Positions 22,966-30,900 of a stretch of DNA of 30,951 nt are shown one piece after another. Source of the DNA: DATGHS01 sp035307785 (GTDB lineage: Bacteria > Planctomycetota > Planctomycetia > Gemmatales > Gemmataceae). The notes below the pieces were generated by a model. It was given only the letters and a program-made list of their open reading frames with translations, did no database searches and had not been told where the DNA came from. The number at the start of each line of letters is the position of its first letter. Position 1 is the stretch's first letter. The position numbers and the translations under genes are program-made. The DNA is taken from positions 1 to 30,951 of the forward strand of contig DATGHS010000017.1 in NCBI GenBank assembly GCA_035307785.1, written 5' to 3'.

Positions 22966-23745
22966 ATGTTCCAGCGCGTGATCTTCTTCGGCGGCAACGG
23001 ACATTGTGCTGCGCGCTTGGCGGCGGTTCGTGCAAACGCCCCTTTCCCCATTATCGACGCCGATTACCCCGGATTCGCGAATCGCCCCCGTGCCTGTTCG
23101 CGGGAAACATTTCTCGATACCGTTCACACGAATATCGAACCTCAACTGGGTCAATCGCTTATTTATGGAACCGGCATCGGTGGTCTGATCGCGCTCTGTC
23201 TGCGAGCGCGCGGGCAATTACTTGAAACGCCGCTCCTATTGCAAGCGCCCGTTCTGTGGGGACTCGAACACCGCCTGATGCCGAAGGTGATGCGGCTAGG
23301 AATTGCCCGCTCTCTCTTCGCCACTCTTTTTCGCGCGCGCTGGTTTCAGAAACATTTCTTCCGAAAATACTTTGTAACGGTTCCACCGCCGGAGTTTCAG
23401 AGAGAGTTTTTTACCGGCTACGCGTCCTGTGCGGCGGCCGCCGATTTCTTTGACTGGTTCACGCCGAACTGGCTACGACAACTCGAGCAGGCATTCGCGC
23501 AGCATCCCGAGCGGCTGCGAAGCATCGAATTCTGGTGGGGCGAGCGCGACCGCGTGGTGTCTCTGCAGGAACTGTGCTGGACCGAAGCAGCGCTCGGCCG
23601 CAGCTGGCCGGTGCAGACGTTCTCCGAGTGGGGTCACTACCCCATGATTGAACAACCGGAAGAATGGGTGAGGAACTTGAGCGATGCGTGTGGCCTGGCA
23701 GCCGCTGAAAGACTTCCACGATGCTTCGGTGCCGAAGCTGAATAA
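22966..23745 (+). CDS. Alpha/beta-hydrolase-fold protein lacking the nucleophile Ser
   Basis: A 259-residue cytoplasmic protein with alpha/beta-hydrolase features: an opening strand RVIFFGGNGH, a nucleophile elbow in LIYGTGIGGLIAL, a charge-relay Asp in WWGERDRVV and a late His in EWGHYPMIEQPEEWV. At the elbow the family pattern G-x-S-x-G reads G-T-G-I-G, so the nucleophile Ser is replaced by Gly (codon GGC, one base from AGC). It may be a non-catalytic binding protein or use a different mechanism. AGGA sits 7 bases before the ATG. The gene begins 41 bases after the lipoprotein gene and its end overlaps the next gene by 62 bases, which implies co-transcription. Confidence 0.82.
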   Translation: MFQRVIFFGGNGHCAARLAAVRANAPFPIIDADYPGFANRPRACSRETFLDTVHTNIEPQLGQSLIYGTGIGGLIALCLRARGQLLETPLLLQAPVLWGLEHRLMPKVMRLGIARSLFATLFRARWFQKHFFRKYFVTVPPPEFQREFFTGYASCAAAADFFDWFTPNWLRQLEQAFAQHPERLRSIEFWWGERDRVVSLQELCWTEAALGRSWPVQTFSEWGHYPMIEQPEEWVRNLSDACGLAAAERLPRCFGAEAE

Positions 23746-25873
23746 TCTACGGCGCGCAGCGGTGGCCGGCATTCGCGTTCCCGCGACCTGCTGGGCGCGC
23801 GCCGCCGACATTTCAGATGGCCATGCCTTCGAAGGACCACCGCGGGAACTTGGTTCCGGTCCGTGGATCATCCGCTCTGGCTCGCCGACCGAGGATACAC
23901 ACGCCACCTCCAACGCCGGGCAATTGTTGTCGCTACCGGTTCACGAGGCGGCCGCGTTCGGCGAGGCGCTGCGGCGCGTCGTCGAGGCCCTGCCGTCCGA
24001 CGCCCAAGGCCGAAAGCTCGGCGCCGTTTTCGTGCAGCCGTTCGTGAAAGCGCGGGAAGCCGGAGTCGCATTCTTCGATGGTTTCTATTTCGAGCGCACC
24101 CAAAGCCGAGAATCCAACGAGTCGTTGACTTCCGGCCAGGCTCGCGGCGAAGTGCAACGCGGCCACCTGACGCGTGGCGATGAATGGTCCAAATGGCTTC
24201 AGCAGGTTTACGCCGTGTTCTGCAAGGACCAGCGCATCGACATCGAATTTGCCCGCGACAATACCGGCTATGTGCTCCTTCAATGCCGGCCGGCCCTCTT
24301 TCCAATCCAACGCAATCCGCTACTGAGTCTATCCAACCACAAGGAAATCTTGGGCGATGCGCCAACGCCGTGGATTGTCACGGCTCTTGTAGAAGCCGGC
24401 AAGGACCTTTCGTTCATGGCGCAGGCCGACTACGTCATCAAGCAATGGAATGAAACCTATGCCATTGAGGCAGCCGAGCGCGCCTGGATGAACTTTTCCT
24501 TCTGGTTCCGCTGGATGGACCATTTCGGCATGCCGCGAACAACCGTGACCAAGAACTTCGGCGGCGATGTCGAACATCCGGAGGATGCGCGAATCATTCC
24601 TCACCGGTTCTTTCCTTTGATGCCGGCCATGTTTCGCTTTCAGTTTCTGTGCTGGCGCGAAGTGCCCGGTTTGCCACGCGAATTCCGCAGGCTCGACCAC
24701 ATGATCGAGCGCGCGAAGAGTCTGCACGACTATCATCAGGCGATGGTGCAAGGCCTGGCATTGGCCTTGCGCGCCAACTTCGCCCTCAACGCCGCCCTGG
24801 CGGGCATCCTAAAAGTTCGGCAATTCTTGCGCATTCCTGGCAAGGCCCGCGTAGTGACTCAGGAAATGATGGAAGACTATCACCGTCTGGCCGAGCTACC
24901 GCCGAAGCAACGCGACGCCGGACTGGATGCCTGGCTGCACCGTTACGGCCACCGCGGGCCACTGGAAAGCGACCCAATTCATCCGCGCTTCGCCGAATTG
25001 CGCGAAGTGCTGCGGGCGGACTTGGAAACGGTTTCTAATCCGTCTTTCTCCGCAAATTCTTCTCCCTCTCCCCCCGCTTCGGGGGGAGAGGGTTGGGGTG
25101 AGGGGAGTGGGAGCGCGACAATAGTTGGTCGCTCAACCCCCTCACCCCCGGCCCCTCTCCCCCGAAGCAGGGGAGAGGGGAGAAGACAGTGGTGGGAGCC
25201 CTTTACCCGACCCTTCTATTGGCTCGACGAGCGCCGTGAGTGGTTTCGCGATTCGCTGATGCGCCGCTGGCAGATCTTACGGCAGAAGATTCTGGCCGAA
25301 GCCAAGCGGCTCCACGCGATGGAGCACATCGACACGCTCGAAGACGTCTTCTGGCTGCGGGGCGACGACTTGCTCCGCGGCAGCGGCTTTCGCGAAGCGA
25401 GCCGGGCCAATCGCGCCCGCTGGGAAGCGGCCCGGCACATCGATTTGCCGCTGACGGCCACGCGCGAGGCCGTCGAGCAACTGCTGTCCCAAGCGAGCCT
25501 GCGCCGGGCCGAGGCCGAGGGAAAGAGGGTATTTGCCGGCATTCCGCTGAGCTCGCTGGCGGTGGAAGGAATCGCCCGCAAGGCCGACAACTTGATGACG
25601 CTGCTCACGGAATCCACGCAGCCCGGCATGGCGCTGAGCGCGGAAACCATTCTCGTGGTGCCGACGCTCGAACCATCGTGGGCCGTCGTCTTCCCGCGCG
25701 TCGGCGGCGTGGTCACCGAGACGGGCGGCGAGTTGAGCCACGCCTCGATCCTTCTGCGCGAAGCCCGCAAACCGGCCGTCGTCAACTGCACCGGCATCTG
25801 GCGCAACGTGCAAACCGGCCAGCGCTTAAGCCTAGACGGCAGCAAAGGCATGGTTGAGATCATCAATGGTTAG
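23684..25873 (+). CDS. PEP-utilising, rifampin-phosphotransferase-like enzyme
   Basis: A 729-residue multidomain protein. Residues of about 1-215 form a PPDK-type ATP-grasp domain (KLNNLRRAAVAGIRVP, then WIIRSGSPTEDTHATSNAGQ, closing DIEFARDNTGYVLLQCRPAL). Residues of about 240-620 are a helical middle domain with LDAWLHRYGHRGPLESDP, the YGHRGP phrase typical of rifampin phosphotransferases. The C terminus is the swivelling phospho-His domain, GGELSHASILLREARKPAVV, with phospho-acceptor His686. There is no PEP-binding TIM barrel, so it is not PEP synthase; the order ATP-grasp, substrate domain, His domain is that of RPH, which transfers the ATP beta-phosphate to an acceptor. The acceptor here is unknown. 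Residues 459-501 are encoded by an inserted repeat (25059-25185). AGGA 9 bases before the ATG. Confidence 0.85.
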   Translation: MRVAWQPLKDFHDASVPKLNNLRRAAVAGIRVPATCWARAADISDGHAFEGPPRELGSGPWIIRSGSPTEDTHATSNAGQLLSLPVHEAAAFGEALRRVVEALPSDAQGRKLGAVFVQPFVKAREAGVAFFDGFYFERTQSRESNESLTSGQARGEVQRGHLTRGDEWSKWLQQVYAVFCKDQRIDIEFARDNTGYVLLQCRPALFPIQRNPLLSLSNHKEILGDAPTPWIVTALVEAGKDLSFMAQADYVIKQWNETYAIEAAERAWMNFSFWFRWMDHFGMPRTTVTKNFGGDVEHPEDARIIPHRFFPLMPAMFRFQFLCWREVPGLPREFRRLDHMIERAKSLHDYHQAMVQGLALALRANFALNAALAGILKVRQFLRIPGKARVVTQEMMEDYHRLAELPPKQRDAGLDAWLHRYGHRGPLESDPIHPRFAELREVLRADLETVSNPSFSANSSPSPPASGGEGWGEGSGSATIVGRSTPSPPAPLPRSRGEGRRQWWEPFTRPFYWLDERREWFRDSLMRRWQILRQKILAEAKRLHAMEHIDTLEDVFWLRGDDLLRGSGFREASRANRARWEAARHIDLPLTATREAVEQLLSQASLRRAEAEGKRVFAGIPLSSLAVEGIARKADNLMTLLTESTQPGMALSAETILVVPTLEPSWAVVFPRVGGVVTETGGELSHASILLREARKPAVVNCTGIWRNVQTGQRLSLDGSKGMVEIING
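25059..25185. repeat. Inverted-repeat element inserted in frame within the phosphotransferase-like gene
   Basis: Two arms of about 47 bases (25059-25105 and 25138-25185), rich in CCCTCTCCCC and GGGGAGAGGG, are imperfect reverse complements around a spacer that itself contains GAGCGCGAC / GTCGCTC. The left arm holds the GCTTCGGGGGGAGAGGGTTG phrase and the right the matching CCCCGAAGCAGGGGAGAGGG. I recall this as a widely dispersed bacterial repeat, which when translated gives SPPASGGEGWGEG- and PLPRSRGEG-type peptides; exactly such residues appear in the protein. It keeps the frame open. Confidence 0.9.
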
Positions 25874-25874
25874 C

Positions 25875-25920
25875 GACGCTTCGCAGAAGCGTCCGGCCTT
25901 CGACGCTTCCGCGAAGCTTC
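25875..25920. repeat. Paired GACGCTTC palindromes before yjbQ
   Basis: GACGCTTC-GCA-GAAGCGTC (25875-25893) is a perfect 8-bp hairpin, followed by the imperfect copy GACGCTTC-CGC-GAAGCTTC (25902-25920). Both fill the gap between the phosphotransferase-like stop and the yjbQ ribosome site. This resembles another dispersed planctomycete repeat; as RNA, it could attenuate or protect the transcript. Confidence 0.8.
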
Positions 25921-25939
25921 TCCAACCAAGGAGTTTCGT

Positions 25940-26356
25940 ATGGTCCATCAAGACTCGTTCACGCTGCACACCCGCGGCCACCGCGACATGCACGATATCA
26001 CCCAACGTGTCCAAGCGATTGTCTCGAACTCTGGCATCCACACTGGCATCGTGCAAGTCTTCCATCTGGGCAGCACCGCCGCCGTCGGCATCGTCGAATT
26101 CGAGCCGGGCTTGCAACAAGACATTCCCGACTTGCTCGACCGCCTGATTCCCGCGAGCCGCAATTACGGCCACGAACAAACCTGGCACGACGGCAACGGC
26201 CACTCGCACCTGCAAGCCACGCTACTCGGCCAGGGCCTGACCGTGCCAGTGAAAGATGGCAAGCTGTGGCTTGGGACCTGGCAGCAGATCTTTCTGCTGG
26301 AGTGCGACATTCATGCGCGGGAGAGGGCCGTGGCGGTGACGGTGGTGGGGGAGTGA
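25940..26356 (+). CDS. yjbQ: YjbQ-family protein (UPF0047, secondary thiamine-phosphate synthase)
   Basis: A 138-residue trimer-forming protein of the YjbQ/UPF0047 family. Conserved segments are HDITQRVQAIVSNSGIHTGI, the central FHLGSTAAVGIVEFEP (family consensus HTTAAVxxxE), the metal-like DGNGHSHLQATLLGQGLTVP, and LGTWQQIFLLECDIHARERA at the end. E. coli YjbQ can substitute weakly for thiamine-phosphate synthase, but its physiological role is unresolved, so the name should not be read as a firm function. AAGGAG 6 bases before the ATG supports the start. It follows the phosphotransferase-like gene by 66 bases and may share its transcript. Confidence 0.93.
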   Translation: MVHQDSFTLHTRGHRDMHDITQRVQAIVSNSGIHTGIVQVFHLGSTAAVGIVEFEPGLQQDIPDLLDRLIPASRNYGHEQTWHDGNGHSHLQATLLGQGLTVPVKDGKLWLGTWQQIFLLECDIHARERAVAVTVVGE

Positions 26357-26395
26357 TGCCTGAGACCGGATGCGTTTCGGCCTGATCAGACGTGG

Positions 26396-26650
26396 TCAGT
26401 CTGCCTCATTCACGCGAATGTCTTCCTCAATTTCCGCGCCATGCTGTCGATAGTATTCCCATGTGGCGAGCAAGTCTTCGGGCGTAAGGCCAACGATATT
26501 CTGAAGAATCTGCTCGTCCGCCAATCCGAGTCGTCTGGAATTGACCAAGCCCCACACCGTAATGCGCGTATTGCGGATGCACGCTCGCCCGCCGCATACA
26601 CCGGGCGTTTTTTGGATTCGGCTTTTCTCACGGCGCGTTTCGGTGGCCAT
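26396..26650 (-). CDS. DUF433 (antitoxin-like) protein without toxin partner
   Basis: An 84-residue protein of the DUF433 family. The family core is complete: PGVCGGRACIRNTRITVWGL, where GGxPxIxGTRIxV is the usual pattern, followed by LGLADEQILQNIVGLTPEDL and ATWEYYRQHGAEIEE. DUF433 proteins are helical DNA-binding-like proteins, often antitoxins encoded beside a PIN-like DUF5615 toxin. No such partner follows here: only 39 bases separate its stop from the convergent yjbQ stop. It is therefore an orphan, possibly a remnant of a toxin-antitoxin pair. A GAGG-like site 9 bases upstream supports the ATG. Confidence 0.9.
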   Translation of the reverse strand: MATETRREKSRIQKTPGVCGGRACIRNTRITVWGLVNSRRLGLADEQILQNIVGLTPEDLLATWEYYRQHGAEIEEDIRVNEAD

Positions 26651-26732
26651 GGTTAGCGCCTCTTTTTTCTGAAATTATATCAGCGCGTTATGCACTGCGG
26701 GCGAGACCCCGCCGGTTTAATACAAGGTTCTG

Positions 26733-27191
26733 TCAAATAGCACTGTCGCCGATCTTCGGTAAGTCCACCGAACCAAGCTTAGACCACATCGCCTCGAGAG
26801 CCGGTAGCGAAGCTAAACTTTCCATCTCAGGCAATCCTCGGTCTTCCAGCAGCGTTGCAATCTCGTGGCCGGCTTTGCTCGCACTTTCGTCGCTTGAGCA
26901 AATCCACCAATAGTCGGTTGGCTCGGGAAGATATTGACCGATCCGATTGTGCCAACGGCACTCCCAGATGTCCGGCTTGGGGCGGCGCGCGAACTGTTCC
27001 ACCCAAATTCCCAAATTGCAAGTGATCTTCAATTGGTCCTTCGTACTGCCTTGACTACTTTGAAGTCCAACCATGAGTACGACATCGTTACGCGCAGCAG
27101 TGAAGATGAGGCCGCTCTTTCGAAATCCTCTTCGCTTGAGCGTCGCCGCAACCGGCGCTGTGACCAGTTTCTTCCATTCAGCTAAGCCCAT
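26733..27191 (-). CDS. DUF4304 protein
   Basis: A 152-residue protein with the DUF4304 pattern: MGLAEWKKLVTAPVAATLKRRGFRKSG, then FTAARNDVVLMVGLQSSQGS, KITCNLGIWVEQF and ECRWHNRIGQYLPEPTDYWW. The family is of unknown function and widespread as single genes. The frame is open upstream to an ATG at 27272, which would add 27 residues of unlike composition, so 27191 is preferred; neither start has a strong ribosome site. The Uma2 gene upstream ends within about 100 bases on the same strand, so the two may be co-transcribed. Confidence 0.82.
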   Translation of the reverse strand: MGLAEWKKLVTAPVAATLKRRGFRKSGLIFTAARNDVVLMVGLQSSQGSTKDQLKITCNLGIWVEQFARRPKPDIWECRWHNRIGQYLPEPTDYWWICSSDESASKAGHEIATLLEDRGLPEMESLASLPALEAMWSKLGSVDLPKIGDSAI

Positions 27192-27284
27192 GCGATTGGT
27201 CGCATTGTGGAAGGGAGCGGTGGCCCGTGCTCTTATGCTTGGCCCAGCCGACCGATTAAGATTCAAGAGCATTTTGAGCGATGC

Positions 27285-27854
27285 TCATAGCAGCTCCGCC
27301 ACCTGCACAATGACTCCCGGCAGCGCCGCGATTTCGATTTGGTCGCCGCGGCGGAGAATGCGAACGTCGGCATACGTCCCATTGCTTTGCGGTTGCCGGT
27401 AGACCTCGAGGGCGTCGTCGTTCAGATTGAGAATCCAGTATTCGACAATATTGGCCTGGGCGTATAAAGGTCCCTTTACATCGCGGTCATATTCAATGCT
27501 CGTGTCAGACACCTCCAACAACAGGAACACGTCCGCGGGTTGGGGTTTGGCCGACTCATAGAAATCGTCGTGTGGTTGAACAAGTGATATGTCTGTTTCA
27601 GGCTCGCTGTCTGGGAAACGAATTGGATTTTGCACGCGCACGATTGCACGATCACCTATCTTCCGATTGAAAATTCGGTTACAGCGATCCACGGTCGCAG
27701 CGTGCCGGTCTCCGATTGGCATTTTGGTGACAATCTCCCCTCGGATCAGTTCCACGGGCCGATTCTCATCAAGAATCCCGAACTCGATCATCTGTTCGTA
27801 TTCGGCGACCGTAAATCGGTAATTGGTGCGTAGCAATGACATAGCGTTACCCAT
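27285..27854 (-). CDS. Uma2-family (DUF820) nuclease-like protein
   Basis: A 189-residue protein of the Uma2 family, with a PD-(D/E)xK restriction-endonuclease-like fold. Recognisable pieces are RFTVAEYEQMIEFGILDENR, ELIRGEIVTKMPIGDRHAAT, the putative catalytic acidic segment EPETDISLV, FLLLEVSDTSIEYDRDVKGP (E-x-S then D-x-x-x-K) and NIVEYWILNLNDDALEVYR. Uma2 genes are often numerous in planctomycetes and cyanobacteria; their role is unknown. A second in-frame Met four codons later (27842) is an equally plausible start, and no clear ribosome site separates them. The gene stands between the second PVC haem protein and the DUF4304 gene. Confidence 0.92.
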   Translation of the reverse strand: MGNAMSLLRTNYRFTVAEYEQMIEFGILDENRPVELIRGEIVTKMPIGDRHAATVDRCNRIFNRKIGDRAIVRVQNPIRFPDSEPETDISLVQPHDDFYESAKPQPADVFLLLEVSDTSIEYDRDVKGPLYAQANIVEYWILNLNDDALEVYRQPQSNGTYADVRILRRGDQIEIAALPGVIVQVAELL

Positions 27855-27909
27855 TTGCGCAGGCGCTGGTAGCTTGGAATACCTAATTCTATCATAGACG
27901 CCGATTCCG

Positions 27910-30900
27910 TCATTGCTTCTTATTCTCCCACACCGGCTTCTCGCCCTCCGGCACCAACTGAATCACCCGCAGGTCCAGCAGCGCGCCGCGGAGCGGGCCG
28001 TCGGGGCGAAAGATCAGCCTTTGACTGCCCGCAGCCAGCCTCACGGTGCCGATCTTCTGCTGCTGATATTTGTCCCAGCCGCCGGTGCCCGCAACCTTGC
28101 CGCGAAGCTCGGGCTTGGCGCCCTCCAGCGCAAACGCGTTGCCGGCCACGTCGTTGGCACAGGCGAAATCGAGCCAGACATCGAAGCTGCCTTCTTTTTC
28201 GACATCGATGGTCCACGCGGCATGATCATCCTGGCCGTGCCACATGCCTATATTGCCGAACGGCTGCTCGAAGGCGATCTGGTCGCCGAAAATCGCGGCA
28301 TCGGTAGCGCGCAACAGATAGCGGCCCTGGTTTGCCTTGATGATGACCGGATTGTTGCCGGGGAACTGCTTCGGCGGTTTGCCCTGACTCGTGAGATACG
28401 CCAGCAGGTCGGCCATGTCTTGCTTCGAGATGTCTTTCTCTAGCCCTTCGGGCATCAGCGATTTGCCGTTGCTGCTGAGTTCCTCGATCTCGCTGCGTAG
28501 CAGCGTCTGTGTTTTCGCTTCCTGGGCCTTCAGCGTGATGCTGGTGCTCGATTCGGACGCCAGGAGACCGGTGAAGCTGCGGCCATTCTTCGTCTCCACG
28601 CGGTATTCAATATATCGCGAATCGACGTTGAGGTTGGGATCGAGGATTTCTTGCAAGAGATACGCCGGCGTCTTGTTGGCCACGGTGGTGAGGTCCGGCC
28701 CCACTTCGTGGCCAGTGTTTTCGAGCTTGTGGCAGATGGAGCAATTCTTGGCAAACACCGCTCGCCCCCGTGTAGCCTCAGCCTTTAGGCTGAGGACGGA
28801 GGAGTAGTCTTTAATGACTTTTTGCCGGTCCAAGCTCAAAGCGTCGGTAAAGACCCAGCGCGCTTGTTGCTGCACCCAATCCGACTTGTGATTGAGCAAC
28901 CGCTGCCGATGTGGCGCATCAATTTCCCCAGCCGAAATCTCTTTCTTCTCCACGGCGGCAAGAAATTCGCGCAACCAAGCTTCCCGACCAAAGAGGAGAT
29001 CAATGATTTGGCCGCGCATCGACGGCGTGAACGTTTTCCAGCTAGCCAACACCTTCACTGGAAATTTGGAAGCCGTGCTCTTGCCCAAGGCCACCAAAGC
29101 GGCTGACTGAATCGCGTTGGACTGCTGAGGCGAAAGCAAATCCACGAGCAATGGCACCGTCGATTCGTTCTTCCAGATCACCGGAGAAAGCAACTTGATC
29201 GCGCTAAGCCGGGTTGCTTCTTCGCGCTTCGAGTCAGCTGCAATCAGCGATGCCTGCCCGCGCATTTCTTCTAACCGTTGCCGAGTTTCGGGGCTCCACA
29301 AATTGTCCACGGTAAGCAGAAATTTCGGAAGCCCTTCGAGCAAGGCGGCCAATGCCGTGAATTGCCACGGCGCCCACGCGTCATTTTTTTGCGTTATCAC
29401 CGCTTGCATGATCTTGTTAAGCGTCTCTGCGTCTGCTATCGCCGAAGCGTTTTGCACGAGCTTTTGCAAGAAACCCTCTGGGGGGGATTCTTCGGCCATA
29501 ACCGTCGACAACATGTTGGCAATATTAATCTTGTTTGCACTGCTTACGACTGCTGCCGCTAAATACTGGTCGTCCAGATGTTTGAGGACCAATCTAGCCA
29601 AGCACATACCAACAAAATCATCGTTCCACTGGCCGAAGGTGTAAGCGCGTTGCAATTGGACTTGCGGGTCGCGTTCGGCGTTCAATTGCAACAGGTCTAG
29701 GCCGAACTTAGGAGTCTTGGCCAGAAACTGTTCCGCCAGCCGGACTGCATGCCTTCGTGCGCCGGGATGCGGATCCTGGAAAGACCAGAGTACCAGCTCG
29801 GGCGTCAGTTTTTTCAAACCATCGAGAATGCACAGGGCTTGCATCCGCACTTCCGGATGCGACGACTTGCGCGCCAGTTGCTCCAGCGCTTCCGCCGCAC
29901 TCGCATCATTCTTCCACAAGAGCATCTGCCCCGCCAAATCGCGCACTGTTCCGTTCGGCGTATCCAGCGCCTTTACCAGCCCCGCCGCGTCGAGCTTGTC
30001 CAGCCTCGGCACCGGCCGCAGCGGCTTGTCGCTTGGCCGAATGCGGTAAATCCTCCCCATTGTCGCGCCAGCGCGCACATCCAGGTTCTGCAAATCCTCC
30101 GGCGGAATCCAGCGCGGGTGCTCGATCACATAGCGGTACATGTCCACCACCCAGAGCGCGCCGTCGGGGCCGGTGCGCACCTGCACCGGGCGGAACCAGT
30201 TGTCCAGCGAGGCCAGGAATTCGCTTTGCGCTTCATCCGGCACGCGGCGGCCGGAGAAGGTGCTGCCCTTCGGCGTCAGCTTCAGCCGGGTGACGATCAG
30301 GTTCACCGGTTCGCAGGTCAGCACGTCGCCCTGGAGGTTCGGGATCAGGTCGTCGCGGTAGATGCCGATGCCGCACGCGGAGGTCACGCGGTTCGGCGGG
30401 CCGGAGAGCTTGAACAGTTGCACCTGCCGGGCGGGGTAGAGCCGGTTCCAGTCGGGGAAGTCGGGCACATGAACCGCGGTGTCGGTGAAGGCGGCGTGCA
30501 GGTTGCGGCGCAGGTAATGATCGGCCAGCACGTAATGCCGGCAGAGTTCGCTGTTGTCGCAGCCGAACCAGTTGTCCCAGTCGTCGCGCACCCGGCCCTG
30601 CTGGGTGCGGCCGGTGGCCGGCTCGATTTCGCCGGTGTCGGGCTTGATGCGAAAATCGCGGTCGCCCAGGTCGAGCGTCTTGCCGGTCAGGTGGCTCTTG
30701 ATCTTGCCGCCGAACAGGCCGCACGAGCCGTAGACCCAGCCGTCGAGGCCGTATTGCAGGCTGTTCACGCGAGCCTGGTAATTGTCGGTGCCGAAGCCGC
30801 TGTAGAGCTTCTTCACCACGTCGGCCTTGCCCGTGCCTTTCGTGTCTTCGGCATACAGAATGTCCGGCGCGGCACAAACGAGAACTCCCTTTCGCCAAAC

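Noticed and set aside
25059..25185. Possible CRISPR or intein-like insertion
   Set aside because: There is one pair of inverted arms rather than several direct repeats with unique spacers, and the 42 encoded residues lack intein splice motifs.
25216..25866. A 216-codon minus-strand frame
   Set aside because: It is antisense to the His domain of the phosphotransferase-like gene and has Ser/Arg-rich shadow composition.
23684..25873. PEP synthase or pyruvate phosphate dikinase
   Set aside because: The protein ends directly after the phospho-His domain, with no PEP/pyruvate TIM barrel, and its middle region carries the YGHRGP phrase of rifampin phosphotransferases.
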